A stretch of 64,000 nucleotides of DNA, taken from NCBI RefSeq assembly GCF_020991125.1, contig NZ_CP087715.1, positions 1,949,501 to 2,013,500 of the forward strand, written 5' to 3'. The position numbers were made by a program, and so were the translations under genes. Origin of the DNA: Microbulbifer celer. Lineage in GTDB: Bacteria; Pseudomonadota; Gammaproteobacteria; Pseudomonadales; Cellvibrionaceae. Shown here piece after piece: positions 36,205-45,465 of this stretch (positions are counted from its first letter, which is position 1; each line of letters begins with the position of its first letter). A model generated the notes under the pieces. That model worked only from the letters and a program-made list of their open reading frames with translations, was not told where the DNA came from and ran no database searches.

Positions 36205-39200
36205 ATGTTCGAGCAGATCGTCCGCCACGGTATTCTGGTGACTGTTACGGTACTGATTATCACAATTCTCGGACTCGTCGCTGCATTCCGGGTACCGGTA
36301 CAGATGATCCCCGATCTGGAAGTACGAACTATTTCCATTCGCACCAGCTGGCCCGGTGCCACCCCACAGGATATCGAGAAGGAAATCCTGATCGAACAGG
36401 AGGAGTACCTGCGCAATATCCCCTATTTGCAGGAGATGCAATCCACCGCCGATCTGGGCAGTGCAGAAATTGAGCTCGAGTTCCCGTTTGGGGTCGACAT
36501 CACGGAAACCCAGATCCGGGTCAACAATGCGCTCACTCAGGTTCCCTCTTACCCCGTCAATGTAGACGAACCCGCGGTATACGCGACTTCGTTTTCCTCC
36601 AACGCCTTTATGTACTACCGCGTCTCTCCATTGCCGGGCAATCCCCGCGGGCTCGACATGGATATGATGCGCGACTATGTCGAAGACAATGTGCGGCCGC
36701 GCATGTCGGGGGTACCGGGCGTAGCCCAGGTCGATGTGTATGGCGGTGCAGAGCGACAGATCCAGATTCTATTGAAGCCCGAATTGCTCGCGCAATGGGA
36801 TCTCAGTATTTCACAGGTTCGCCAGGTCATCAGCGAACGCAATCGAGACATTTCCGGCGGCGAAGTGGAAAGTGGCAAACGACGCTATCTACTGCGTACC
36901 CTGGGTCGTTTCCGCGACCTGGAGGAGTTGCGTTCACTGATTCTCCGCCGCGACGGTGACAGTATCACCCGGCTCGGAGATGTTGCTGAGGTTAAGCTGG
37001 ATCACTTCAAAGTCCGCAGCAACTCCTATGTCAACGGCCGGCCAGTCATCAGCCTGTCGGTACGACGGGAAAGTGGCTCCAACGTCATTGATATAAAACG
37101 CGCGATGGTAAAAGAAGTCGAGCGACTGAACCGTGAAATGCTGGAAAGCGAAGGCATGGTAATGGAGTTGACCGCAGACGACGTCGGCTACGTGGAAGCT
37201 TCAGTGTTTAATGTGTGGAAGAACCTGTTGATCGGCGCGCTGCTCGCCACTGCGATCATGTACTGGTTTTTGCGTTCATTTCGCGCCACGGCGCTCGGCG
37301 TGGTGGGAATTCCGATCTGTACCATCGCCGCGTTTATCGGACTCCTGATTGCCGGTCGTACCATCAATGTAATCTCGCTGGCCGGGGTGGCCTTCGCTAT
37401 CGGCATGACCCTGGACAACAGTATCGTGGTGCTTGAGAGCATTGAATTGGAACGTCGACGCGGGCTCGACCGTGTTCAGGCGGCAATCAGTGGTGTCAGA
37501 AAAGTCTGGCCGGCAGTGCTTGCCTCAACCCTCACTACCGTTATGGTGTTCCTGCCGGTGGTCTTTATTGCCGAGGAAGCCGGCCAACTCTATTCCGATA
37601 TTGCGATAGCCGTTTCCGCCTCGATTCTGGTTTCCATGCTGGTGGCCATTACCGTCATACCCACTGCCAGCGCCCGGCTCAAGTTTGATGGCACCTCCAG
37701 CACGGCCATTGAAAACAGTCGATTGCGCAACAGTGTGGTTGGCCGGATCCATTGGCTATTGTCCACCCCCACGCGAAGGATCGCCTGCATCGCAACCGCC
37801 GCCGTGGCGAGCTCGTTGATCGTTATATTACTCACACCCCCCGCAGAATATTTACCGGAGGGGGAAGAAGCCAAGACCTTCGCCACCATGAACGCGCCAC
37901 CGGGCTACAACCTGGACACGATGGAAGAGATCGCCAGCGAGCTGGAGGATTACTTTCTGCCATTTGTCGAAGCCGATCCCGAGGCTTTCGAATCGGGAAA
38001 GGCGGAGGTACCGGCAATAAAATATCTCAATATGCGGGTCACGCCCCAGAGTCTACGGATCATTTCCGAAACCAAAGACCCACGGCATATCGATGCGTTG
38101 ATGAAAGCGATCGTGCGTCAATATGAAAGCTATCCGGGTATGCGCGCCTTCGCCACCCGCGGTTCCATTATCAGCAGCAATGACGGCGGCACCCGCAGTG
38201 TGAATCTGGATATTTCCGGGTCGAACCTCGCCGACCTGTATCAAGTGGCGCGCACGGCCTATTCCCGTGCAGAAACAATCTTTGACAACCCGAATATCCA
38301 GACCCGCCCTTCCAGCCTGTCACTATCGCAACCCTTGCTGGAGGTGATCCCCGATTGGGATCGCGCCGAGGAAGTCGGGATGCGAGCAGAGGACATCGGT
38401 TTTACCGTCGCTGCCCTCACTGACGGTGCCTTCGTCAATGAGTTCTTTATGGACGATGACAAAATCGATATCTACCTCTACAACGAAAATGGGTCCGAAG
38501 CCTCTGTAGAAATGCTGGAACAGATCTTCGTATACACCCCCACCGGTGCAGTATTGCCACTGTCAGATGTGGCAACAATCAAAGAAACGGTAGACACCGC
38601 CACTGTCCGCCGTATTGATGGCCGCCGCACCGTTACCCTCAACATCATTCCGCCGCGCTCCGTAGCATTGGAAACCGGCGTGGAAAAAGTTAAGAAGGAG
38701 CTGGTTCAGCATCTCAAGGATCAGGGGCAGGTTCCCCTCGGCGTCTCCATGAATATCTCCGGTGCTGCCGACCAACTGGACGCGACCCGCGCCTCGCTGA
38801 GCAGCAACTATCTTATTGCGCTGGCGATCATCTACCTGTTGATGGTTGCGATTTTTTCACACTGGGGGTATCCCCTGTTGATCATGACCACCATACCTCT
38901 GGGTATCGCCGGCGGCATTGCCGGGTTGGCGTTACTCAACTTCGCAGGCGCAATCATGCGCTCCGTGGGGCTGGAGGGCGTACACCAGCCCTTCGATATG
39001 ATATCAATGCTGGGTTTCCTGATCCTGATGGGAACGGTAGTCAACAACCCCATCCTGATCGTGCACCGGGCAATCAGCAATGTACAAGAAGAGGCAATGA
39101 ATGCGATAGAGGCTGTACAGGAAGCGGTGGACTCCCGCCTGCGCCCCATCGCCATTTCCACTATCACCACAATCTGCGGCCTCGCACCGCTGGTGTTTTT

Positions 39201-39378
39201 ACCCGGCGCTGGGACCGAGCTATATCGGGGCGTCGGTGTTATCGTGATGGCCGGTATTATCGGTGCAGCGCTCGTAACCCTCACGGTATTACCATCTCTA
39301 ACAGTGTTTGTACTTAATTGGCGCCATAGTCCCAGTGCGCCTGAACAACAATCCAAGCGACAGACAGAACAGGGGTAA
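36205..39378 (+). CDS. RND efflux pump inner membrane permease
   Basis: 1057 residues with the AcrB duplication: two sets of six membrane segments and two large periplasmic loops. Segments seen: PDLEVRTISIRTSWPGATP, IGMTLDNSIVVLESIE in TM4 and GTVVNNPILIVHRAI in TM10. By hand alignment with AcrB, D407 is kept (D404 here), but the D408 position is Asn (N405) and the K940 position is Asn (N947), so the proton relay is not of the standard AcrB type. Substrate unknown. The family name does not allow assignment to a known drug pump. Confidence 0.92.
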   Translation: MFEQIVRHGILVTVTVLIITILGLVAAFRVPVQMIPDLEVRTISIRTSWPGATPQDIEKEILIEQEEYLRNIPYLQEMQSTADLGSAEIELEFPFGVDITETQIRVNNALTQVPSYPVNVDEPAVYATSFSSNAFMYYRVSPLPGNPRGLDMDMMRDYVEDNVRPRMSGVPGVAQVDVYGGAERQIQILLKPELLAQWDLSISQVRQVISERNRDISGGEVESGKRRYLLRTLGRFRDLEELRSLILRRDGDSITRLGDVAEVKLDHFKVRSNSYVNGRPVISLSVRRESGSNVIDIKRAMVKEVERLNREMLESEGMVMELTADDVGYVEASVFNVWKNLLIGALLATAIMYWFLRSFRATALGVVGIPICTIAAFIGLLIAGRTINVISLAGVAFAIGMTLDNSIVVLESIELERRRGLDRVQAAISGVRKVWPAVLASTLTTVMVFLPVVFIAEEAGQLYSDIAIAVSASILVSMLVAITVIPTASARLKFDGTSSTAIENSRLRNSVVGRIHWLLSTPTRRIACIATAAVASSLIVILLTPPAEYLPEGEEAKTFATMNAPPGYNLDTMEEIASELEDYFLPFVEADPEAFESGKAEVPAIKYLNMRVTPQSLRIISETKDPRHIDALMKAIVRQYESYPGMRAFATRGSIISSNDGGTRSVNLDISGSNLADLYQVARTAYSRAETIFDNPNIQTRPSSLSLSQPLLEVIPDWDRAEEVGMRAEDIGFTVAALTDGAFVNEFFMDDDKIDIYLYNENGSEASVEMLEQIFVYTPTGAVLPLSDVATIKETVDTATVRRIDGRRTVTLNIIPPRSVALETGVEKVKKELVQHLKDQGQVPLGVSMNISGAADQLDATRASLSSNYLIALAIIYLLMVAIFSHWGYPLLIMTTIPLGIAGGIAGLALLNFAGAIMRSVGLEGVHQPFDMISMLGFLILMGTVVNNPILIVHRAISNVQEEAMNAIEAVQEAVDSRLRPIAISTITTICGLAPLVFLPGAGTELYRGVGVIVMAGIIGAALVTLTVLPSLTVFVLNWRHSPSAPEQQSKRQTEQG

Positions 39379-39408
39379 GGGCCGCAAGGTTACAATCACA
39401 ACAAACTT

Positions 39409-39993
39409 ATGTCCGACGAAATTCAAAGCCTGACTGCGTTATTGCAAAAGCTCAAATCGCTTACCGGCGAAAGCGAGCGCGTATCCCTGCAAAAGGTGCT
39501 GGAAGTCACCGGACGTCGGTCCTTCGCTCCTATTTTACTACTGATCGGACTGATCCTGTTCTCACCTCTGAGCGGCATACCCGGAATACCGACGTTGATG
39601 TCCATTCTGGTCCTACTGGTTGCCGTACAACTGCTGCTGGGGAGACACCACTTTTGGCTGCCGCAATGGTTGCTGCAGCGCTCGATGCAAACAGAAAAAG
39701 TGCGCAAAGCGATCAAAGCACTTCAGAAGCCGGCCGCTCGAATTGACAATACTGTCCGCCCACGGCTGCAGTTTCTGGTGGGCCGCACGGGCACTTACCT
39801 GATCGCCACGATGTGCGGCGCCATCGCCCTGGGCCTCCCACTCATGGAAGTCATCCCCTTCTCCGCAACCCTCGCGGGGCTGGCTCTGACCATCTACGGC
39901 CTAGCTTTAATTGCCCATGACGGTTTATTGATAGTGCTTGCCTTGATTGTTACCGGGTTAGTACCGGCATTGTTAATCAGCTCTCTGCTGTAA
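39409..39993 (+). CDS. ExoD family membrane protein
   Basis: 194 residues with four to six hydrophobic segments. Conserved ExoD features include the N-terminal SLTALLQKLKSLTGESERVS, the RSFAPILLLIGLILFSPLSG loop and LGLPLMEVIPFSAT. ExoD was first linked to exopolysaccharide production in rhizobia; its biochemical role is unclear. It starts 30 bases after the RND gene. Its 3' end overlaps the CPBP gene on the other strand by 17 bases. Confidence 0.88.
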   Translation: MSDEIQSLTALLQKLKSLTGESERVSLQKVLEVTGRRSFAPILLLIGLILFSPLSGIPGIPTLMSILVLLVAVQLLLGRHHFWLPQWLLQRSMQTEKVRKAIKALQKPAARIDNTVRPRLQFLVGRTGTYLIATMCGAIALGLPLMEVIPFSATLAGLALTIYGLALIAHDGLLIVLALIVTGLVPALLISSLL

Positions 39994-40600
39994 CGCCCAA
40001 CCAGTGCGGATACTTTGCCACCACACCAATGGCAATCAGGTCATAAATGCCGTGCCAGATCACTACCAGCAGTAAATTGTCTGTCAGCCAGTAGATCCCC
40101 CCAAAGACAATCCCAACGACACAGGTCACTGCGAAATAAATCCACGACGCGAAGTGCATTAACCCGAACGCCACCGCGGCCACCAGGATACCGACAACGG
40201 GCGAACTGACAGCAATCAACCAGGGCTGCAGGAATCCGCGAAACAACAGTTCTTCGCACACACCCGCGGCCAGCGCGAGGATGCCGATCTGCCCCCAGGA
40301 GAAATGGCGGAAGAACGGATGCAGCGCGCGGCAGTGTTCCCGCAGGGTTGCCCCGGCGAGTGTATCCGAGCGTGTGAGCCACCAGGCGGCGACATAAGTC
40401 ACGATCGCGCCCAGAAGCCCCAGCAGTACCGCCACTGCGATCCCGAGACTTTCGTTTTTCGCGCCCCACCACGACACGTCTACCGCACTCATCTGCAACC
40501 CCACGAGAGAGAGCGCCAGTGCTACGCCCTGGATTGCGAGGGCCATCCCCAGTGCTTTTACCGGGTTGATGTCGATTTTCTCCACAATGCTTCCTTTCAT
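39977..40600 (-). CDS. CPBP family intramembrane metalloprotease
   Basis: About 207 residues with several membrane segments. The CPBP (Abi/Rce1) motifs are present: CEELLFRGFLQPW, FGLMHFASW and VIWHGIYDL, supplying the Glu and His metal ligands. It probably cleaves or processes a membrane substrate; the target is unknown. Start is uncertain: ATG at 40600 is used here, ATG at 40618 (with AGGAG upstream) and GTG at 40588 are alternatives. Confidence 0.85.
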   Translation of the reverse strand: MKGSIVEKIDINPVKALGMALAIQGVALALSLVGLQMSAVDVSWWGAKNESLGIAVAVLLGLLGAIVTYVAAWWLTRSDTLAGATLREHCRALHPFFRHFSWGQIGILALAAGVCEELLFRGFLQPWLIAVSSPVVGILVAAVAFGLMHFASWIYFAVTCVVGIVFGGIYWLTDNLLLVVIWHGIYDLIAIGVVAKYPHWLGVTAES

Positions 40601-40791
40601 TCGATGGCTTTCATTCATTGACTGCAGACTCCTAGAGATCCGGGAGGAATGCTCGGCGGGGAATGCTCGGGGTAAGAACACGGAATCAGCCGCTTCTTAC
40701 CTGCTTGAGTATCCCGGCTCTAGCCAAGCGGTGCAATACGACGCCGACGGGCCACTAGAGCTATCAAAGACCCCCAATTAATCGCAAAAGA

Positions 40792-40806
40792 CTATCACCG
40801 CCATAG
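40792..40806 (+). promoter_or_regulatory. OxyR-type core site upstream of ahpC
   Basis: CTAT (40792-40795), seven bases, ATAG (40803-40806). The left outer element is ATCG (40781-40784) in place of ATAG, at the right spacing; the right outer element is not recognisable. It lies 122 bases before ahpC in the 328-base gap 40601-40928, in which I see nothing else clear. Confidence 0.4.
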
Positions 40807-40928
40807 AAATCAATAACTTCTATCAACAAGCCCAAGCTAATAGTATTTCCCCCGTACCCGATAACCCACGCCCGAAACTCACACCCGAGACCCAGGGCAA
40901 AACTTCTCTCAGGAGATAAGGAAATATC

Positions 40929-41495
40929 ATGGCTAACTACATCAACAGCGAAATCAAACCGTTCAACGCCAAGGCCTACCAATCTGGTGACTTCTTTGAC
41001 GTGTCTGACGCGGACCTGAAAGGCAAGTGGTCTGTAGTCTTCTTCTACCCGGCGGACTTCACCTTTGTATGCCCGACCGAGCTGGGTGACCTGGCGGACA
41101 ACTACGCCGAGTTCCAGAAGCTGGGCGTAGAGATCTACTCCGTATCCACCGACACCCACTTCACCCACAAAGCGTGGCACGACACCTCCGACACCATCGG
41201 CAAGATCCAATTCCCGATGATCGGCGACCCCACCGGCACCATCACCCGCAACTTCGGTGTGATGATCGAGGAAGAAGGCATCGCGGACCGCGGTACTTTC
41301 GTGATCGACCCGGAAGGCAAGATCCAGATCGTTGAGATCAACGCAGGCGGCATCGGCCGCGACGCCCAGGATCTGCTGCGCAAAATCAAAGCCGCCCAGT
41401 ACGTGGCTGCCCATCCGGGTGAAGTCTGCCCGGCCAAGTGGAAGGAAGGTGAAGAGACTCTGGCGCCTTCTCTGGATCTTGTAGGCAAAATCTAA
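40929..41495 (+). CDS. ahpC: Alkyl hydroperoxide reductase peroxiredoxin subunit
   Basis: 188 residues, very close to E. coli AhpC. Peroxidatic C48 lies in [11 protein letters not shown] and resolving C167 in [10 protein letters not shown]; the C-terminal [11 protein letters not shown] tail is that of the overoxidation-sensitive group. It reduces hydrogen peroxide and organic peroxides in the cytoplasm and is recycled by AhpF, encoded next. AGGAGATAAGG precedes the ATG. The gene is separated from ahpF by a large hairpin element. Confidence 0.98.
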   Translation: MANYINSEIKPFNAKAYQSGDFFDVSDADLKGKWSVVFFYPADFTFVCPTELGDLADNYAEFQKLGVEIYSVSTDTHFTHKAWHDTSDTIGKIQFPMIGDPTGTITRNFGVMIEEEGIADRGTFVIDPEGKIQIVEINAGGIGRDAQDLLRKIKAAQYVAAHPGEVCPAKWKEGEETLAPSLDLVGKI

Positions 41496-41543
41496 AGGTC
41501 AGTTAGATAACCGGTACATTCGAAGCATGAAAGTTGCCGGGAA

Positions 41544-41657
41544 GGTGCTGCTGCCGGTTACAACCTTGTGAGACCGTCTGCGGCCAGGACGGCCGCAGCC
41601 GAGCCCCAGGGATGGGTTCACGGCGTGTCTCACAAGGTTGTAACCGGCAGCAGCACC
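41544..41657. repeat. Inverted-repeat element between ahpC and ahpF
   Basis: Perfect 31-base arms at 41544-41574 and 41627-41657 enclose 52 bases that hold a second hairpin (CTGCGGCC at 41578-41585 with GGCCGCAG at 41591-41598). There is no coding content. It looks like a small non-autonomous repeat element of about 114 bases. In RNA it would form a very stable stem between the two genes. It lacks a T tract. Confidence 0.8.
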
Positions 41658-41703
41658 GCCACAACACCCCAAAAGCATCACACAAGAGTTTCAGGACACA
41701 CCG

Positions 41704-43305
41704 ATGTTGGACGCAAACGTAAAGAAACAACTGGACACCTATCTGCAGAATATCGTCAACCCGATCGAGATCAGTGTGTCCACCGACAGCAGCGCCAAAG
41801 CTGCTGAACTGAGCAGCCTCGCCGAAGACATTGCGGCGCTGTCAGACAAGATTGCCCTCAAGCAGGAAGACCGCAAGCGCACCCCGAGTATGGCCATTGC
41901 ACCCGCCGGTGAAACCCCGCGCGTCAGCTTTGCCGGTATTCCCATGGGACACGAGTTCACCTCCCTGGTACTCGCCCTGCTGCAAGCCGGCGGCCATCCA
42001 TCCAAGGCCGACCCGGAACTGCTCGAGCAAATCCGCAACATCCAGGGTGAATTCCACTTTGAAACCTATATTTCGCTGTCGTGCCAGAACTGCCCCGACG
42101 TGGTCCAGGCCCTGAACCTGATGGCGAACCTGAACCCGAACATCACCCACGAAATGATCGACGGCGCCCTGTTCCAGCAAGAGGTGGACGAGCGCCAGAT
42201 CATGGCGGTACCCGCGGTCTACCTGAATGGCGAACACTTCGGCCAGGGCCGTATGGGCCTGGAAGAAATCGTGGCCAGGATTGATACCAACGCTGGAGCG
42301 CGCAAAGCCGAAGAACTGAACGAGCGCGAGCCCTACGATGTACTCGTCGTCGGCGGTGGCCCCGCCGGTGCCGCAGCGGCAATCTACGCCGCGCGCAAAG
42401 GCATCCGCACCGGACTGGTAGCCGAGCGCTTTGGTGGCCAGGTGATGGATACCGTGGGTATCGAGAACTTTATCTCCGTGCCTTACACCGAAGGCCCGAA
42501 ACTGGCCGCGAGTCTGGAACAGCATGTAAAAGAGTACGGTGTGGACATCATCACCGGCCAGCGCGCAGCCGACCTGACACGCAAGCAGATGATCGAGCTG
42601 GAACTGCAAAGTGGTGCCACCCTCTTGAGTAAATCCGTAGTACTGGCCACCGGCGCCCGCTGGCGCGAACTGGGCGTGCCCGGTGAAGCCGAGTACAAGA
42701 CCCGCGGTGTGGCCTACTGCCCGCACTGTGACGGCCCCTTCTTCAAGGGCAAGCACGTCGCAGTGATTGGTGGCGGCAACTCCGGTATCGAAGCGGCAAT
42801 CGACCTCGCCGGTATCGTCAAGCATGTGACCGTGCTGGAATTCGCCGACACCCTGCGCGCCGATGACGTGCTGGTACGCAAGGCGCGGTCCCTGCCGAAC
42901 GTGGACATCATCACCAACGCCCAGACCACCGAGATTGTCGGTGATGGAAAAAAGGTGAATGGCCTGGCGTACACCGATCGCGAGAGTGGTGAAAGCAAGA
43001 AGCTGGCGTTGGCGGGTGTCTTTGTGCAGATTGGCCTGGTGCCCAACACCGAGTTCCTGAAAGACAGCGATGTGGGAATGAACCCCATGGGCGAGATCGA
43101 GATTGACAGCCGCGGTGCCACCTCCATTCCCGGCGTCTTTGCCGCCGGTGATGCCACCACGGTGCCCTACAAGCAGATCGTAATCTCCATGGGCGCGGGC
43201 GCAACAGCGGCTCTGGGCGCCTTTGACTACCTGATCCGCTCTTCGGTCGACGAAGGTGGGACGGAACAGGAGGAAAAGCAAGAATCCCTGTCCGTAGCCA
43301 GCTGA
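41704..43305 (+). CDS. ahpF: Alkyl hydroperoxide reductase subunit F
   Basis: 533 residues (E. coli 521). The N-terminal double thioredoxin-like domain has the redox pair C127/C130 (SCQNCPD), followed by the thioredoxin reductase-like part with FAD motif [12 protein letters not shown], active-site pair C339/C342 (CPHCDGP) and the NAD-binding [11 protein letters not shown]. It passes electrons from NADH to AhpC. The C-terminus has about 12 extra charged residues compared with E. coli. Confidence 0.97.
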   Translation: MLDANVKKQLDTYLQNIVNPIEISVSTDSSAKAAELSSLAEDIAALSDKIALKQEDRKRTPSMAIAPAGETPRVSFAGIPMGHEFTSLVLALLQAGGHPSKADPELLEQIRNIQGEFHFETYISLSCQNCPDVVQALNLMANLNPNITHEMIDGALFQQEVDERQIMAVPAVYLNGEHFGQGRMGLEEIVARIDTNAGARKAEELNEREPYDVLVVGGGPAGAAAAIYAARKGIRTGLVAERFGGQVMDTVGIENFISVPYTEGPKLAASLEQHVKEYGVDIITGQRAADLTRKQMIELELQSGATLLSKSVVLATGARWRELGVPGEAEYKTRGVAYCPHCDGPFFKGKHVAVIGGGNSGIEAAIDLAGIVKHVTVLEFADTLRADDVLVRKARSLPNVDIITNAQTTEIVGDGKKVNGLAYTDRESGESKKLALAGVFVQIGLVPNTEFLKDSDVGMNPMGEIEIDSRGATSIPGVFAAGDATTVPYKQIVISMGAGATAALGAFDYLIRSSVDEGGTEQEEKQESLSVAS

Positions 43306-43442
43306 TCACGCCCGGCGAGTGATTGGAATCCCCAACCGGATGCCGGCTTCCCAGCGGTATCCGGCCCTCCCCCGGCGAGCAGCACCCCCGCTCGCCAATA
43401 CTGGGAAACCTCCTCATAGCGAGGAACATCCTCAATGCTTAC

Positions 43443-43466
43443 AGCCGGCGCCAGCCGGCTTTTTTT
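43443..43466 (+). terminator. Rho-independent terminator of ahpCF
   Basis: AGCCGGC (43443-43449) pairs with GCCGGCT (43454-43460), loop GCCA, followed by seven T. It lies about 140 bases after the ahpF stop, in the 309-base gap 43306-43614, where nothing else clear is seen. Confidence 0.85.
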
Positions 43467-43614
43467 GCACTTTTACCGTCCTTTACTGGCCACAGCCCGC
43501 AGCCCCTGATAATGTTTCTCACTTGGAACCACCAGGTCGAGACTGGTCAAATGCTTGTCACGGGCCGGACTTATGCTCGCTTCCTAAATTTGCTTGAAAC
43601 AGGAGAATCTCCTC

Positions 43615-44193
43615 ATGCGTATTCAGTCTGTCGCACTAGCCGCTTTACTCGCTTTACCCGTATCTGCATTCGCGGACTGGCAGCTATTGGGCGATGACTC
43701 CAGTGTCAATTTCGTGTCAGTCAAGAAGTCCACCATCGCTGAAACCCATCATTTCAAAAGCCTGACAGGCTCTATCTCCGATGCTGGCCAAGCCAAATTG
43801 ACCATCGACCTGGCGAGCGTGGAAACTAGTATCCCGATCCGCAACGAGCGCATGCAGAAGATGCTGTTCGAGACCGCAAAGTTCGCCAAGGCGACGATCT
43901 CTACCAACGTAGACGCGGCCAGGCTGAAGGCGCTGAAGCCGGGCGAAACCATGACCGTTGCTGCAGACGTGACCGTGGAGGTACACGGCCAGCAGCGGAC
44001 CGAGAAGGCAGACCTGCAGGTGACAGGCCTCGCCGGAAATCAGGTACAGGTGACCACCAATGCCCCGATTATCGTGAATGCCGGCAACTACAAACTGCTG
44101 GAGGGGATTGAAAAGCTGCGCGAAGTGGCGGGCCTTGACAGCATCAGCCCGATCGTACCGGTGACCGCTACCCTGGTATTCAAACAGAACTGA
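43615..44193 (+). CDS. YceI family periplasmic protein
   Basis: 192 residues from the ATG at 43615 with AGGAG upstream. The signal peptide ends ALPVSAFADW. The lipocalin-like YceI fold is shown by VKKSTIAETHHFKSLTG, the IPIRNERMQKMLFE segment and TVEVHGQQR. YceI proteins bind isoprenoid-like lipids and are induced by base or osmotic stress in E. coli. It has its own upstream region after the ahpF terminator. Confidence 0.9.
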   Translation: MRIQSVALAALLALPVSAFADWQLLGDDSSVNFVSVKKSTIAETHHFKSLTGSISDAGQAKLTIDLASVETSIPIRNERMQKMLFETAKFAKATISTNVDAARLKALKPGETMTVAADVTVEVHGQQRTEKADLQVTGLAGNQVQVTTNAPIIVNAGNYKLLEGIEKLREVAGLDSISPIVPVTATLVFKQN

Positions 44194-44212
44194 TTCTCTC
44201 CCTGCCCCACGA

Positions 44213-44233
44213 ATGGCCCGCCTTGCGGGCCAT
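44213..44233 (+). terminator. Possible terminator hairpin after the YceI gene
   Basis: ATGGCCCG (44213-44220) pairs with CGGGCCAT (44226-44233) over a 5-base loop, 20 bases after the stop codon. Only a weak pyrimidine run follows. Confidence 0.45.
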
Positions 44234-44336
44234 CTTCCCGTCCGCTACTTTCCCCTTTACTAGTGACTAGTGCGATTCCCGCGATAAATCCGCTAGAATT
44301 CACGCCACTCCGGTTTCAAGCACAGGTACATAGCCC

Positions 44337-44882
44337 ATGGCATCACTACAGGATCAGCTGCTCAAGGCAGGCCTGGTCGACGGCAAGAAAGCCAAGCAGA
44401 TCAGCAAGGAAAAGCGCAAGCAGAACAAAGTGGCCAAGAAGTCTGGTGAAGTTCAGGTAGACGAGGCCAAGCAGGCCGCCGAAGAGGCGCGCGCGGCAAA
44501 GGTAGCACGTGACCGGGAACTGAACGCCCAGCGGGAAGCTGCGGCCCAGCAGAAAGCCATCGCCGCGCAGATCAAGCAGCTGATCGAGCGCAACAAGCAG
44601 TCCAAGGGTGCAAAGGGCCAGGACGATATCGCCTACCACTTCACTTTTGAAAAGAAAGTGAAAAAGATCTATGTCTCCAGCGCGGTACAGGAGCACCTGA
44701 CTGCCGGTCGACTGCTGATCGTGGGCGAGGGAGAACAGTTCGAACTGGTTCCGCGGGTGATTGCCGACAAGATCGCCGAACGCAATCCAGCGATGGTGGT
44801 CCAGCCGCCGGAAAATGACACTATCGTTGAGGAAGACGATCCCTATGCGGGCTATGAAATTCCCGATGACCTGATGTGGTAA
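44337..44882 (+). CDS. DUF2058 (YaiL) family protein
   Basis: 181 residues. The N-terminal half is highly charged and helical (QDQLLKAGLVDGKKAKQISK, then KRKQNK, Ala/Glu/Lys-rich coil), and the C-terminal half carries AYHFTFEKKVKKIYVS and PYAGYEIPDDLMW. This is the DUF2058/YaiL pattern. It is probably a cytoplasmic nucleoprotein-associated factor; function unknown. The DUF1415 gene follows 28 bases later. Confidence 0.88.
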   Translation: MASLQDQLLKAGLVDGKKAKQISKEKRKQNKVAKKSGEVQVDEAKQAAEEARAAKVARDRELNAQREAAAQQKAIAAQIKQLIERNKQSKGAKGQDDIAYHFTFEKKVKKIYVSSAVQEHLTAGRLLIVGEGEQFELVPRVIADKIAERNPAMVVQPPENDTIVEEDDPYAGYEIPDDLMW

Positions 44883-44910
44883 ATCGCACGGTAATCGCCA
44901 GCTTGGAAGT

Positions 44911-45465
44911 ATGATGACAGATAGCGATCCGGTCATTGCGCAGGTTGAGCGCTGGCTGCAGGATGTGGTGGTCGGGCTCAATCTCTGCCCGTTCGCGCGC
45001 AAGCCCATGCGCGCGGGGCAGATCCGTTTTGTAGTGAGCGAAGCCACAAACGATGCAGTGTTGCTGGAGGAGCTGCTGGATGAGTTCCAGGTGCTGGATC
45101 GCACTCCCTTGGAAGAAGTGGAGACCAGCCTGCTGATTCTGCCCACGCATTTGCGGGACTTCCACGATTACAATTTTTTCCTGCAAGAGGCAGAGTGGCT
45201 GTTGAAACGTCAGGGCTACGAAGGTGTATACCAGATTGCCAGCTTCCACCCCCACTACCAGTTTGCGGGCACAGATCCAGATGATGCGGAAAACCTGACC
45301 AACCGCGCCCCCTACCCCATTTTGCATACACTGCGCGAAGAGAGCCTGGAGCGCGGCCTGCAAAACTATCCGGACCCTGACAGCATTCCCCACAACAATA
45401 TTTTGCGTGTGGAATCGCTCAGCGACGACGAAAAGCGGGCACTGTTCCCCTATCTGTTTTCTTGA
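44911..45465 (+). CDS. DUF1415 family protein
   Basis: 184 residues. The conserved DUF1415 core is clear: VERWLQDVVVGLNLCPFARKP at the start, ETSLLILP, FHDYNFFLQEAEWLL and ASFHPHYQFAGT. Function is unknown. Its 3' end overlaps the convergent SulP gene by 16 bases. Confidence 0.88.
   Translation: MMTDSDPVIAQVERWLQDVVVGLNLCPFARKPMRAGQIRFVVSEATNDAVLLEELLDEFQVLDRTPLEEVETSLLILPTHLRDFHDYNFFLQEAEWLLKRQGYEGVYQIASFHPHYQFAGTDPDDAENLTNRAPYPILHTLREESLERGLQNYPDPDSIPHNNILRVESLSDDEKRALFPYLFS

Noticed and set aside
41550-41650. GGTTGTAAC in the ahpC-ahpF element as a Ter site
   Set aside because: It is part of the arms of a perfect inverted repeat and occurs in both directions, which does not suit a polar Ter site; the rest of the Ter consensus is missing.
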